DNA of 64,000 nt from Pseudomonas baetica. GTDB lineage: Bacteria; Pseudomonadota; Gammaproteobacteria; Pseudomonadales; Pseudomonadaceae. Shown piece by piece: positions 43,604-53,770 of the stretch (position 1 is its first letter; each line of letters starts with the position of its first letter). The translations under genes and the position numbers were made by a program. Under the pieces are notes generated by a model. It ran no database searches, had not been told where the DNA came from, and saw only the letters and a list, made by a program, of their open reading frames with translations. Location: contig NZ_PHHE01000001.1 in the NCBI RefSeq assembly GCF_002813455.1, positions 3,038,001 to 3,102,000 of the forward strand, written 5' to 3'.

Positions 43604-44890
43604 TCAGAAGATGTTGATCGGGTAATCCACGAATACACGCAACTCGTTACCGCTGCTGTTGTAGTCGGCGGATTTCTGCGAAACGCGCAGGATCGAGCTG
43701 CGCAGTTTCACGCTCAGGTCTTTGGCCGGACCGCTTTGCACGACGTATTTGACCTGGTTGAAGATCTCGCGCTCGGTACCGCCGCTGCTGGTGTCGGTGG
43801 TGATGTTATCGCCACGCACGTAAGCAAAGTTGTAGCTCAGACCCGGTACGCCGAATGCGCCGAAGTCCAGGCCGTAGCCCAGCTGCCAGCTGCGCTCGTC
43901 TTCAGCGTTGAAGTCCGACCAGTACGAGTTGGCCAGGTAGATGGTGTTGCCACCGTCACCCTGACGGCGACCGTCATTCTGATAACCGCCGTATGGATAA
44001 CCCAGGTTGCTGTCACCGGTGCTGCGCTGGTGTGCCACGGTGAACGAATGTGGGCCTGTGGCAAACGTGGCTGCCAGGCTCCAGATTTTGTTGTCCTGAC
44101 CGCCCGTGTTCTTGATGTCCGCATAGGACTTGTCAAGTTTGGTGCGATAGCCGTTGAAGTCCAGAGTCAGCGACTGATCCTTGTCGATCGGGAACACATA
44201 GTTGGCGTTCACGTACTGTTTCTTCATCACGTCTTCGACGTCGGAAGCGTACAGCGCTGCCTTGAACTGTTCGGTGAACTGGTAGCTACCACCCAACACA
44301 TTGATCGACTTCAAGCCACCGCTGTCACGGCCTTCAGCGCTCTTGCGCGATTCGGCGGTGAAACGACCGGCGTTCAGCTCCAGGCCTTTGATCTCTTTGG
44401 AAGTGATCAACGTACCGGTGTAGCTTTCTGGCAGCAGGCGCGAGTTGTCGTAGTTCAGCACCGGCAGCGCCGGCATCTGGTCACCGTAGGTCAGAACGGT
44501 ATTGGAGACGCGGAATTTGACCGCTGCACCGAATTTGGACAGATCGTCAGCCGCGTTGCCGCTGTCGCCCTGCTTGAAGAAGTCGATGCCGCCAGCGCCG
44601 CTGCGCCCCTTGCCACCGTCCAGACGCAGGGCGTACAGACCAAAGGCATCCACACCGACACCGACGGTGCCTTGGGTGAAGCCGGACGAGAACGTACCGA
44701 TGGCCGCTTGGCCCCACTCGGCTCTGTCCGGGCTACCGTCCTTGTAATCACGATTGATGTAGGCATTGCGCAGCAGCACTTTGAGGCTGCTGTCTTCTTG
44801 AAAACCCTTGGACTCGGCCTGGTCGTTAGCCATGGCCGAAGTGGCGCTCAACATCCCCAATGCGATCAGACTGATCCGCTTGTTCAACAT
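43604..44890 (-). CDS. OprD-family outer-membrane porin
   Basis: A 428-residue outer-membrane channel for basic amino acids, peptides or carboxylates: a signal peptide ending SAMAND, then SSLKVLLRNAYINRDYKDG, repeated amphipathic strands, and a C-terminal Phe (YPINIF) for Bam recognition. AAGGAAA precedes the ATG. It could be an Opd paralogue; substrate not readable. Confidence 0.93.
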   Translation of the reverse strand: MLNKRISLIALGMLSATSAMANDQAESKGFQEDSSLKVLLRNAYINRDYKDGSPDRAEWGQAAIGTFSSGFTQGTVGVGVDAFGLYALRLDGGKGRSGAGGIDFFKQGDSGNAADDLSKFGAAVKFRVSNTVLTYGDQMPALPVLNYDNSRLLPESYTGTLITSKEIKGLELNAGRFTAESRKSAEGRDSGGLKSINVLGGSYQFTEQFKAALYASDVEDVMKKQYVNANYVFPIDKDQSLTLDFNGYRTKLDKSYADIKNTGGQDNKIWSLAATFATGPHSFTVAHQRSTGDSNLGYPYGGYQNDGRRQGDGGNTIYLANSYWSDFNAEDERSWQLGYGLDFGAFGVPGLSYNFAYVRGDNITTDTSSGGTEREIFNQVKYVVQSGPAKDLSVKLRSSILRVSQKSADYNSSGNELRVFVDYPINIF

Positions 44891-44972
44891 TTTGTTTTCC
44901 TTATTACGGGTTGAAACGCGCTGTGTCGAACGGCTGAAACGGCGCTAAAGCACTCTTTTTTCACCCCGAAAC

Positions 44973-45013
44973 AAAAAGGCCCGCCCACGACAAAGTCGTG
45001 GCGGGCCTTCTTA
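44973..45013 (-). terminator. terminator of the DsbA-like gene
   Basis: Long stem AAGGCCCGCC(C)ACGAC/GTCGTGGCGGGCCTT with loop AAA and a minus-strand TTTTTGTTT tail. It lies 170 bases after the DsbA-like stop and upstream of the porin promoter. Confidence 0.8.
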
Positions 45014-45186
45014 TTATTTTGAGTCATGGCGGTTGGCCACAGGCGTTGGGGCGAATCCTAGCCGTGCCCTGAACATTGTGTCAATTTCAAGAATCGTCTT
45101 TAAATAGGCGAAAATCGTCTAAGAAACGTAAATTTTTCGCTGACTCCTTGCACGGAAATGCGCGTAAACAGTGAATCCAGTGCGCT

Positions 45187-45855
45187 TCAAGCGCAACCGT
45201 CGAGACCACAAAACGCAGAGGATTCGCCGGTTGTATTGACTTCAACGGCCTCAGCCAACCAATCGGCGAAGTCTTGCGGCTTGCCCAGCCAGGGACTGAT
45301 GTCGAGCAGCGTGAATTGACCGTCATGTTCCAGCGCAAACGTGGGAAATCCCTGCCCGCCGAGTTGAGCCAACAGCCCGCGAGTGGCTTTTATATGTGGC
45401 TCTGCATCAACGGATTTAAACGCAGCCTGAAAGGTTTCCACGACGTAGTCCATTTGTGTAGCAAACTCCAGAAGGACCGACTCATCGGCAATTCGCCGCC
45501 CTCCTACGTAATGCGCCGTCTGCAAACGCCCGAGCATTTCGAGTCCTCGGCCGTCGACTGCCTCAGCTGCCATGACGGCGGTGATCGGCGGTATTGAATC
45601 GAAAACGGCGGTGTCATCGCGCAACAAGCCTTCGAAATACGCCTCGCCAAAGGGCTGTCCGGTGTATTCGGCAATACGCCGATCATGGGGCATGACGTAA
45701 TTGCGCAACTGTGGCGAAACGCGCTGACGGTTGGCGCCGCTCATCATGCCTCCCGCATGAGCGATCACCGGCAGTACTTGCTGTGCCGCCTGCACCAACG
45801 GTTTTGCGCCGTAACACCAGCCGCACAGAGGGTCGTAAATGTAGTGAAGGATCAT
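45187..45855 (-). CDS. DsbA-family thioredoxin-fold protein
   Basis: A 222-residue cytoplasmic protein (no signal peptide) with the active-site CGWC at residues 11-14 (MILHYIYDPLCGWCYGAKPL) and the DsbA/FrnE helical insert. The cis-Pro is in GGQGFPTFALE, and two extra Cys are at the C-terminus (FCGLDGCA). Possibly a disulfide isomerase or glutathione-related reductase. Confidence 0.87.
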   Translation of the reverse strand: MILHYIYDPLCGWCYGAKPLVQAAQQVLPVIAHAGGMMSGANRQRVSPQLRNYVMPHDRRIAEYTGQPFGEAYFEGLLRDDTAVFDSIPPITAVMAAEAVDGRGLEMLGRLQTAHYVGGRRIADESVLLEFATQMDYVVETFQAAFKSVDAEPHIKATRGLLAQLGGQGFPTFALEHDGQFTLLDISPWLGKPQDFADWLAEAVEVNTTGESSAFCGLDGCA

Positions 45856-46051
45856 CAGAAAACTCCGGCAGGAATGTGGGAAAAATCGATGCCGGCAGCC
45901 TAAGCCTGAAGCCGTTGCGGAAAAACGCCGTAACGGCTTTCAGTCTGTTTCGTGAACCGGGCGAATTGTCCGAACGGTCAGGTTGTGTCCATTTCGACAC
46001 AAATTGAAACAATCAGACCGGGGAACTTTTCACGAATAATTAAAGGAAGTA

Positions 46052-46078
46052 AATGCAAAGCATTACCATTCGCATCCT
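46052..46078. promoter_or_regulatory. possible Fur box
   Basis: AATGCAAAGCATTACCATTCGCATC keeps the ATG.../...CAT dyad of a Fur site in imperfect form, 22 bases before the siderophore receptor start. Confidence 0.4.
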
Positions 46079-46099
46079 AGAATTCTTCCACCTTTTCGG

Positions 46100-48205
46100 A
46101 TGCGCTTTTCAATGCCTGCCCCGTTCCGTCTCACGCCCGTCACCCTTGGGCTTTCTGCCTTTCTGTCGAGTGGTTTTGCTTACTCTGCAACCGAGTTACC
46201 CGCGACCGCCATCAGCGCCCAGGCGCAAGAAGAGGCCGATGACCCGCGCGTCAAAGTCAGCAACACCGCGACCCGCACTTCGACCCCGGTGCGCTATGTG
46301 CCGCAGGCCATTGATTCGATCAAGACCTCGAACGTTGCCAATTACGGCACCAACGACATCGGCGATGCCTTGAGTGGCATGCCCAACGTCAGCAGCAGCG
46401 CCGACACCCGCTTCGACAGCTTGCGCATCCGCGGCTTCGACGCCAGCAATGACTTCTATCTGGACGGCATTCGCGACGACAGCCAGTACAAGCGCGACCT
46501 GCACAACATCGAACGCGTCGAAGTGCTCAAAGGTCCGGCCGCCGTGCTGTACGGCCGTGGCAGTCAGGGCGGGATCGTTAACCGCGTGAGCAAAATACCC
46601 GAGGCCGGACGTCGCTCGACCATCGAAGCCCAAGGCGGCAGCGAAGATCTGCGCAGCCTGTACGCCGACCTCAGCACCGACCCGAGCGAGAACATCAGCC
46701 TGCGCCTGAACATGGGCAACATGGATGAAAACAGCTTCCGCGATGGCGTCAGCGGTAACCGCCAACTGTTCGCGCCGTCAATGAGCTGGCAACTGACACC
46801 CGACCTGAACTGGTTGGTGCAGTACGAATACAGCCGCTACAACCGCACGCCGGATCGCGGTATTCCAGGCGTCAACGGTCGCCCGGCGGACGTGGGCCGC
46901 GACACGACTTACGGCAACGACCACGATTTTATCGACGACAAGACGCAGTCCCTGCGCTCCAGACTCACCTATGAGCTCAATGACAACTGGCAACTGCGCC
47001 AGACCCTCGGCGTGTTCAAGCTCGACAGCGATTTCGACAACACCTATCTGACCGGTTACACCCCGGCGACCAATAAGGTCACGCGCCAGCACTGGCAACA
47101 GGATCTGAGCACCCGCAACGTCTACAACAACCTCGAGCTGGAAGGCGGTTTCGATACCTTTGGCCTTGAGCATCGCCTGCTCACCGGTATCGAAACCGGC
47201 AGTCAGCGCCGTGACCCGAAGCTGTACAACGCCGCCACCGGCCGAGGTTCCCAGCCGGTGCCGGCATTGGACCTGTTCAACCCCAACCGCGAACTGCGCC
47301 ATACCGGACGCATGCAGTTGTCCAGCAACAGCCACACCGAAGTCGAAAGCCGCGCGGTCTACGTGCAAGATCAACTGCGGCTGAACGATCAATGGCAATT
47401 GTTGGCGGGTCTGCGCTACGACACCTTCGACATCGAGTCGACCAACAAGCTGAGGAACATTACCGAAGATCGTGACAGCCACAGCACCAGCCCGCGCGTG
47501 GGTCTGGTCTGGACGCCGCTGCAAAATCACTCGTTCTACGCCTCGTGGTCCAAGACCTTCTCGCCCGTAGGCGGTGGTCTGATCGGCATCACTCCGGGCG
47601 CGGCCGGCAACAGCAACGACCTGAGCCCCGAGCTGACCAAGCAGAAAGAAATCGGCGTTAAAAGCGACTGGCTGGATGATCGCCTGAGTACCACGCTGGC
47701 GGTCTATGACCTGGAGCTCTACAACCGCCGCACCGTTGATCCCAATGACCCGACCCTGACCGTCATGACCGGTCTGCAACGTTCACGGGGCATTGAACTG
47801 ACCGCAACCGGCAAACTCGTCGGCAACTGGTACATGCGCGGTGGCGTCGGCGTGCAGGATGCGACCATCGAGAAGGACAACAACGGTCTGGAAGGCAAAC
47901 GCATCAACAACGTCGCCAAGCACAACGGCAGTCTGTTCCTGACCTGGAAGCCGGAAATGGGCTGGTACGGCGAAACCGGCCTGACCCTGGTCGGCCAACG
48001 TTATGCCGATAACGCCAACACCACGGAGCTGCCGGGCTATGGCCGTTGGGATGCGCTGGTCGGGTACCGCTTCAAGGACTGGGATTTGCGTGGGGCGTTG
48101 AACAACATCACCGACCGCGAGTACTACGCGTCGGCGACCAGCGCCGCGCAGATCATGCCGGGTGCACCGCGTAGCGTGGTGATGACGGGTACCTACAGCT
48201 TCTAA
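46100..48205 (+). CDS. TonB-dependent siderophore receptor
   Basis: A 701-residue outer-membrane receptor: a signal peptide, a plug domain (VRYVPQAIDSIKTSNVANYG, RIRGFDASNDFYLDGIRDD, ERVEVLKGPAAVLYGRGSQGG), a 22-strand barrel and a C-terminal Phe (VVMTGTYSF). It looks like catecholate receptors (Fiu/PiuA type), but the ligand is inferred only. ATG 46112 is an alternative start. Confidence 0.95.
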   Translation: MRFSMPAPFRLTPVTLGLSAFLSSGFAYSATELPATAISAQAQEEADDPRVKVSNTATRTSTPVRYVPQAIDSIKTSNVANYGTNDIGDALSGMPNVSSSADTRFDSLRIRGFDASNDFYLDGIRDDSQYKRDLHNIERVEVLKGPAAVLYGRGSQGGIVNRVSKIPEAGRRSTIEAQGGSEDLRSLYADLSTDPSENISLRLNMGNMDENSFRDGVSGNRQLFAPSMSWQLTPDLNWLVQYEYSRYNRTPDRGIPGVNGRPADVGRDTTYGNDHDFIDDKTQSLRSRLTYELNDNWQLRQTLGVFKLDSDFDNTYLTGYTPATNKVTRQHWQQDLSTRNVYNNLELEGGFDTFGLEHRLLTGIETGSQRRDPKLYNAATGRGSQPVPALDLFNPNRELRHTGRMQLSSNSHTEVESRAVYVQDQLRLNDQWQLLAGLRYDTFDIESTNKLRNITEDRDSHSTSPRVGLVWTPLQNHSFYASWSKTFSPVGGGLIGITPGAAGNSNDLSPELTKQKEIGVKSDWLDDRLSTTLAVYDLELYNRRTVDPNDPTLTVMTGLQRSRGIELTATGKLVGNWYMRGGVGVQDATIEKDNNGLEGKRINNVAKHNGSLFLTWKPEMGWYGETGLTLVGQRYADNANTTELPGYGRWDALVGYRFKDWDLRGALNNITDREYYASATSAAQIMPGAPRSVVMTGTYSF

Positions 48206-48218
48206 ATCAGCGCAAAAA

Positions 48219-48311
48219 CCTGTGGGAGGGGGCTTGCTTCCGAATGCGGTGGGTCAGGAACCATGATGTCTACTGACCCGACGCCTTCGCGAGCAAGCCC
48301 CCTCCCACAGG
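48219..48311. repeat. REPIN
   Basis: Inverted pair CCTGTGGGAGGGGGCTTGCT ... AGCAAGCCCCCTCCCACAGG just after the receptor gene. Confidence 0.87.
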
Positions 48312-48343
48312 TTCAGTGTTCACATCGGTTTTGTATCGTGCAT

Positions 48344-48374
48344 AAAAAAGCGCCGCCATCCCGGCAGCGCTTTT
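48344..48374 (-). terminator. terminator of the small hypothetical gene
   Basis: Stem AAAAGCGCCGCC/GGCAGCGCTTTT with loop ATCCC and one mismatch; a T-run follows on the minus strand. Confidence 0.7.
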
Positions 48375-48394
48375 ACCCATCCCTGTTGTACTTC

Positions 48395-48607
48395 TTATCC
48401 TTCCATCACAGCCCACAACGCTTCCAGTTCGGCCTCGCTGAACAGGCCAGCGGGGTAGCGCTCGATCATCATCCGGCGCGGATCAGCTTCCCTGATCTGA
48501 CGCGTTCCATTGGACTTCAAAAAGTGCGCGACAATCTGGAGCAATTCGCCGTTTACGGCCATGGGATGCAAAGTCCGCTCGCTGACTACGTTCACTTCGG
48601 CGTTCAT
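48395..48607 (-). CDS. hypothetical small protein
   Basis: A 70-residue protein (MNAEVNVVSERTLHPMAVNG, then AHFLKSNGTRQIREADPRRM). I recognise no family, and its function is unknown. I chose ATG 48607 because a 14-codon upstream extension lacks support. Terminators bracket it. Confidence 0.6.
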   Translation of the reverse strand: MNAEVNVVSERTLHPMAVNGELLQIVAHFLKSNGTRQIREADPRRMMIERYPAGLFSEAELEALWAVMEG

Positions 48608-48750
48608 TTCAGCGCTCTCTCCCCGGTCATGAGCGGCTAAGTTATCCAAGGTTTATGACAGAACTGTTGAAGTTCTCCTCCCTCCCTAGTGCGCTTTGTC
48701 CGATACAAGAGCTATGCCAAGGTCTGCGGTTTGTCGACAAGCGGATACAA

Positions 48751-48784
48751 AGAAGCCCGCAGTCCAATCGGGCTGCGGGCTTCT
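48751..48784 (-). terminator. terminator of aguA
   Basis: Stem AGAAGCCCGCAG/CTGCGGGCTTCT with loop TCCAATCGGG, about 70 bases after the aguA stop on the minus strand. Confidence 0.8.
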
Positions 48785-48852
48785 TCAGGTACAGGGCGCG
48801 TGAATCGTCGCCCGGCTGATTTATGAATCAACTCGGGCTGTTACGACTCAAC

Positions 48853-49959
48853 TCACTCTTTGCGCGGCGCTGGCTGCTGTTGGGTAAGGCAGTGGATATT
48901 GCCGCCGCCCAGTAACAGTTCGCGGCCCGGCACCATCACCACTTCGTGCTGCGGGAACAGGTTTTGCAGAATTTCCCGGGCCGGAACATCCATCGGATCG
49001 TCGAAGCTCGGGGCGATGATGCCGCCGTTGACTATCAGGAAGTTCACGTAAGAACCGGCCAGACGCACGCTCGGATTACGCTCCTGCGTACCGTCCACCG
49101 GGTCGACCCCGGCGCACTCTTCTTCGGTGGCGAACAGCGGCCCCGGAATCGGCATCTTGTGCACCGTGAATGGGCGCCCTTTGGCGTCGGTGCTGTTTTC
49201 CAGCACTTTCATGGCCGCCTGGCAGCGCGGGTAGTTCGGATCCTGCGGATCGTCAGTCCAGGCCAGCAGTACTTCACCGGGACGCACGTAGCAGCAGAAG
49301 TTATCCACATGGCCGTCGGTTTCGTCGTTGAACAGACCGTCCGGCAGCCAGATGATTTTATCCACAGCCAGATTGGCGCTCAGCACCGCTTCGATTTCTT
49401 CGCGACCCAGATGCGGGTTGCGATTGCGGTTGAGCAGGCATTCTTCGGTGGTGATCAGCGTGCCTTCGCCATCGACGTGGATCGAGCCGCCCTCCAGCAC
49501 AAAACCTTCGGTGCGATAACGCGGGCTGCGCTCGATTTCAAGGATCTTGCCGCCGACCTGCGAGTCACGGTTCCATGGCGAGTACAGGCCGCCATCGAAA
49601 CCACCCCAGGCATTGAAATCCCAGTTCACACCACGCACTTCGCCGCTGTTGTTGATGACGAAAGTCGGGCCGCTGTCGCGCACCCAGGCGTCATCGCTGG
49701 ACATCTCGACCACGCGAATATTCGGTACATCGAGACGCGCACGGGCGTTTTCGTACTGGCCGGCGGAGACCGCAACAGTCACTGGTTCGAAACGGGCGAT
49801 GGCCTTGGCCACTGCCGCGTGAGCGGCTTGCGCCGGTTTGCCGCCCAGACGCCAGTTATCCGGACGCTCGGGCCAGATCATCCAGGTCTGAGTCTGCGGC
49901 GCCCACTCGGCCGGCATGTGGAAACCATCGGCGCGCGGGGTACTTTTCAAAGTGGTCAT
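48853..49959 (-). CDS. aguA: agmatine deiminase
   Basis: Hydrolyses agmatine to N-carbamoylputrescine plus ammonia. The 368-residue protein has the catalytic Cys near its end in [11 protein letters not shown], the His/Glu pair in DGHVDNF and [15 protein letters not shown], and the family N-terminus [22 protein letters not shown] chose ATG 49959 behind CAGGAG. aguB is not adjacent, as is also true in some relatives. Confidence 0.97.
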   Translation of the reverse strand: MTTLKSTPRADGFHMPAEWAPQTQTWMIWPERPDNWRLGGKPAQAAHAAVAKAIARFEPVTVAVSAGQYENARARLDVPNIRVVEMSSDDAWVRDSGPTFVINNSGEVRGVNWDFNAWGGFDGGLYSPWNRDSQVGGKILEIERSPRYRTEGFVLEGGSIHVDGEGTLITTEECLLNRNRNPHLGREEIEAVLSANLAVDKIIWLPDGLFNDETDGHVDNFCCYVRPGEVLLAWTDDPQDPNYPRCQAAMKVLENSTDAKGRPFTVHKMPIPGPLFATEEECAGVDPVDGTQERNPSVRLAGSYVNFLIVNGGIIAPSFDDPMDVPAREILQNLFPQHEVVMVPGRELLLGGGNIHCLTQQQPAPRKE

Positions 49960-50122
49960 CGGATCAGGACTCCTGGAAACCATCGAGGGTTAGCAAAGCA
50001 ATGGCGACTTTATAACCGATAAATATCGGCTTTAAAAGCTTACAAATCACCTTCGATCTGCAAGGCAACATAAATAATCGATATAAATCTGAATTCCGAC
50101 AGCGCCTCCAAAGGATCGTGGG

Positions 50123-53035
50123 TCACAGGCCTTCTTCGAGGACCCGGTCCAGCATGTCGACAAAGAAATCCACGCTGCGCCGCGAGGTGACCATCGGCGG
50201 TTTGATCTTGAGGATGTTCAGATCATCGCCGGTCGGTTGCATGAAAATGCCCAGCTCGCGCAAGCGGTCGCACAGCAGCGTAGTTTCTTCGGTCGCAGGC
50301 TCCAGAGTCTCGCGATTGCGGATCAGTTCCACGCCCAGATAGAACCCGGAACCATGCACCGCCCCTACCAGCGGATGTTTATCGATCAATGCTTCGAGCC
50401 GTGCCTTGAAGTGGCCACCGACCACCTGGGCGTTCTCCCAGAGTTTTTCTTCTTCCATGACATCCAGCACGGCCATGCCGATCTGGCAGCTCACCGGACT
50501 GCCGCCGGCCGACGAGAAAAAGTAACCCTCGGCCTCCAGCGCCTCGGCGATTTCCCGGCGAGTGATCACCGCGCCGAGTGGCTGGCCGTTGCCCATGCCT
50601 TTGGCCATGACGATGATGTCCGGCACCACGCCCTGCTCTTCAAAACCCCAGAAGAAATGGCCCATGCGCCCGTAACCGACCTGCACTTCATCGGCGATGC
50701 ATACACCGCCCTGCGCACGCACCAACTCATACACCTGCTTCAGATAGCCTGGCGGCAGCGAGATGCCGCCGGCATTGCCGTACACCGGTTCACAGATAAA
50801 CCCGGCCAGTTGGCGTTTGTGCTCGGCGATTTTCGCCAAGTGATGTTCGACGCTGCGCACGTAATCCGGTGCCGAATCGAGGCCGCGGAATTCGCCGCGA
50901 TAAATGTTCGGCGCGGTCACCGGATGCACCCAGTCCGGGCGACTTTCGAGGGCTTTCGGGTTATCGGCAATCGAAGTCGATACCGCGTCGGCGCCGATCG
51001 TCCAGCCGTGATACGCCTCAAGCACGCTGATCATGTCGCGCCCGCCGCTGTAGGCCCACGCCAGACGAATCGCCAGGTCATTGGCCTCGCTGCCGCTGTT
51101 GACCAGAAACACTCGATCCATGCCTTGCGGCGCCAGCTTGAGCAATCGCTCGGAGAACTCGGCCACCGCCGCGTAGTTGAAGCGTGAGTTGGTGTTGAGC
51201 AGCGACCACTGGCGGGCAGCGACCGCCGCCATGCGCGGGTGACCGTGCCCGAGCACCGCGACGTTGTTGAGCATGTCGAGATAGGAACGGCCCTGCATGT
51301 CAATCAGGTGATTGCGCCAGCCACGTTCGATGCGTGGCGGGTCAACGTAATAGTGCTTTTGCGTGCGGGCGAAACTGGCGTCACGGCGGTCCAGCAGGGT
51401 TTTCGCGTCCAGCTCCGGCACGGCATCGCAGGCCAGGCCCAATAAGGCTGCCGGCGACGGACATAATGCCTGCCACGCCGCCGCACGGGATGGCGTGCAG
51501 AACAGCGGCGCATTCAGTTGCGCACCGCGACTCAGTTGCACGATCAACGGCTTGCTCACCGAGCCCAGCACTTGGCCTTTGACCAGCGCCGCGCCGCTGT
51601 GCAGCGAAGGCGTCACGCCCCACAACCGCACGCTGAGCTGCGGGCCATCGAGTTGCAGCGCACCGTCTGCCGCTTGATGCAGCACGCCGGCAAACGGCGC
51701 TTCCACGGTAGTACCGTTCGGCACGCGCAACTCGACATGCAGCGGCAAGGTATCCGGCTCGACGGCACTGTCCGGTTGAGTACGCGACAAACGGTATTGG
51801 CCGTAACGACTCGCCGCCAAACCATGGACGGCCGCCGCTTCGGTCAGCAGGCGCTGATCAATACCTTCCTGCTCCCAGTTGCCGGCCTCGAAATGCGGGC
51901 TGAGAACGCCGAGATCGATCAATGCGAATTCGCGCCCGACCAAGCCAGGCAACAACGGCGCAAAACCTTCGCCATTGATTTCCGGCAAGGCTTGCCCGAC
52001 GGCGGTGAGGATCGCTGCCTCCATCAGCGCCAGTGGCACCGAGGTGGCGACGCGGAAGATTTCCCACTCGTGGGTGAGGTTGTCGCGGCTGTAAGCGTTG
52101 CCCGGATCGATGCTGACCTGCTGCTCGCCACTGAGCACCAGCACCGCCGCCCGCGCGACGATCAGGGGCCACAGCGCTTGCAGCTCCTCGGGTTGCAGCG
52201 GATTGACCGCATGATAAGCCTGCACCGCCGGCAGAATCACAAACGGGTCGCCGCCGGCGTGGTGCAGCAACGCAGCGCAAGTCACCGACAGATCGGTGAT
52301 GCGCCAGGTGCGGATCAGGTCGCCGAAATCGATCACGCCCTGCAACTGCCAATGGCGCTGGGCGTCGCGCTGCCAGACGGCATTGTCGTCGGTGATGTCC
52401 ATGTGGATCGCCTGCACCGGCAGTTTGTCCGCCAGCGGCTGCAAGCGGCGCTCAGCCTGTTCGGCGACGCCGGCGATCAATGCGCGTTGTTGGTCGTCCT
52501 TGATCACTGGCAGCAAATGGCTGATCAGTGCGCTGGCATGGCGCGCGTCCCACTGCAAAGTGCGCTCAAGGCCCGGATGGTCGAACCCGGCCAGTGCCAG
52601 ATCCATCTCACCGCAGAGCCGGCCAAACCCGGTCACCACCTCATGGCCCAAGTGATCGAGATGGGTCAGCGACTGGCCTTCGATGTAATCCAGCAGCCGC
52701 ACATGCACCGGCTCGCCATCGACTTGCAGCGTCAGCAGGTCCTGACCGTTACTGGCGGCAATCACCCGTGGCACGGTCACAGCACAATGTTCGGCCAGAT
52801 ACTTGAGCCCGGCATGCTGGGCCTGCAACTCGACAAGGGCGTAATCGCCCCGGCAGATTTTCAGCACAAACCGCCCGCGTGCGCTGTCGACGCGATAGTT
52901 GAGATCCTGCTGGCTGCCAAGGGCCTGCAACGTGCCGCTGAGCCCGTAATGTTCGGTCAGCCATTGCAGGGCCTGTGCCTGTGAAACCTGCGGGCTGGGC
53001 AAACTGGCGCGGTGAATCAACATGGCGAGCGGCAT
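50123..53035 (-). CDS. fused APH-type kinase / M23-like / class III aminotransferase-fold phospho-lyase
   Basis: A 970-residue three-part fusion. Residues 1-330 are an APH-type small-molecule kinase (LKICRGDYALVELQAQHAG, AIHMDITDDNAVW as the HxDxxxxN loop). Residues about 440-540 resemble a beta-barrel of M23 type (VEAPFAGVLHQ). Residues 560-970 are a class III aminotransferase with the PLP Lys in VMAKGMGNGQPLG. Homologous architecture in animals (ETNPPL/PHYKPL) is a phospholyase acting on phosphoethanolamine or phosphohydroxylysine. The kinase would make that phosphorylated amine in the same polypeptide. Confidence 0.9.
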   Translation of the reverse strand: MPLAMLIHRASLPSPQVSQAQALQWLTEHYGLSGTLQALGSQQDLNYRVDSARGRFVLKICRGDYALVELQAQHAGLKYLAEHCAVTVPRVIAASNGQDLLTLQVDGEPVHVRLLDYIEGQSLTHLDHLGHEVVTGFGRLCGEMDLALAGFDHPGLERTLQWDARHASALISHLLPVIKDDQQRALIAGVAEQAERRLQPLADKLPVQAIHMDITDDNAVWQRDAQRHWQLQGVIDFGDLIRTWRITDLSVTCAALLHHAGGDPFVILPAVQAYHAVNPLQPEELQALWPLIVARAAVLVLSGEQQVSIDPGNAYSRDNLTHEWEIFRVATSVPLALMEAAILTAVGQALPEINGEGFAPLLPGLVGREFALIDLGVLSPHFEAGNWEQEGIDQRLLTEAAAVHGLAASRYGQYRLSRTQPDSAVEPDTLPLHVELRVPNGTTVEAPFAGVLHQAADGALQLDGPQLSVRLWGVTPSLHSGAALVKGQVLGSVSKPLIVQLSRGAQLNAPLFCTPSRAAAWQALCPSPAALLGLACDAVPELDAKTLLDRRDASFARTQKHYYVDPPRIERGWRNHLIDMQGRSYLDMLNNVAVLGHGHPRMAAVAARQWSLLNTNSRFNYAAVAEFSERLLKLAPQGMDRVFLVNSGSEANDLAIRLAWAYSGGRDMISVLEAYHGWTIGADAVSTSIADNPKALESRPDWVHPVTAPNIYRGEFRGLDSAPDYVRSVEHHLAKIAEHKRQLAGFICEPVYGNAGGISLPPGYLKQVYELVRAQGGVCIADEVQVGYGRMGHFFWGFEEQGVVPDIIVMAKGMGNGQPLGAVITRREIAEALEAEGYFFSSAGGSPVSCQIGMAVLDVMEEEKLWENAQVVGGHFKARLEALIDKHPLVGAVHGSGFYLGVELIRNRETLEPATEETTLLCDRLRELGIFMQPTGDDLNILKIKPPMVTSRRSVDFFVDMLDRVLEEGL

Positions 53036-53182
53036 GGAACGACCCCTGGAATTTTATCAGGCGCCTATATCGCCATTGCTTCAGAGGATGCGCAACCCCT
53101 GAGCGTGGTTATTCGCGCGCTCGCATCCGCCGGCACTTTGCGCAAGAATGTCGGCCATTCACACCTGCCTATGGAAATCCTC

Positions 53183-53728
53183 ATGAATGTCATCACCACT
53201 GATTTGCCCGGTGTTCTGATCATCGAACCGAAGGTGTTTGGTGACGAGCGCGGTTTCTTCTACGAAAGTTTTAACGCCAAGGCCTTCCAGCAAGCCACTG
53301 GTCTGGACACTCAGTTCGTTCAAGACAACCATTCGCGCTCGCAAAAAGGTGTGCTGCGCGGCCTGCATTACCAACTGGAAAACACCCAAGGCAAACTGGT
53401 GCGCGTCACTGTCGGTGAAGTGCTAGATGTGGCCGTGGACATACGCCGCAGCTCGCCGCACTTCGGCAAGTCGGTAGCAGTGCGCCTGTCGGCTGAAAAC
53501 CATCGTCAACTGTGGGTGCCGGAAGGTTTCGCCCATGGCTTCGTAGTACTGAGTGAGTTCGCCGAATTCCTCTACAAGACCACCAACTACTACGACCCTT
53601 CGTCCGAGCGCAGCATTCGCTGGGACGACCCTGCTCTGGGTATCGACTGGCAGCTGGACGAAGCGCCGAAGCTGTCGGCCAAGGATCAGGCTGCCGCGCT
53701 GCTCAAGGACGCTGACGTCTTCGCCTGA
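53183..53728 (+). CDS. rfbC: dTDP-4-dehydrorhamnose 3,5-epimerase
   Basis: Cupin epimerase of dTDP-rhamnose synthesis: a 181-residue protein with GVLIIEPKVFGDERGFFYESF, catalytic His in VLRGLHYQ, and VPEGFAHGF. I chose ATG 53183, since longer in-frame starts lie in the divergent promoter region. rmlA, rmlB and rmlD are not next to it, so the rhamnose genes are scattered. Confidence 0.96.
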   Translation: MNVITTDLPGVLIIEPKVFGDERGFFYESFNAKAFQQATGLDTQFVQDNHSRSQKGVLRGLHYQLENTQGKLVRVTVGEVLDVAVDIRRSSPHFGKSVAVRLSAENHRQLWVPEGFAHGFVVLSEFAEFLYKTTNYYDPSSERSIRWDDPALGIDWQLDEAPKLSAKDQAAALLKDADVFA

Positions 53729-53770
53729 GCCTAGGCATAATGCGCCTGTCACTACAGGCGCATCCGGCTC

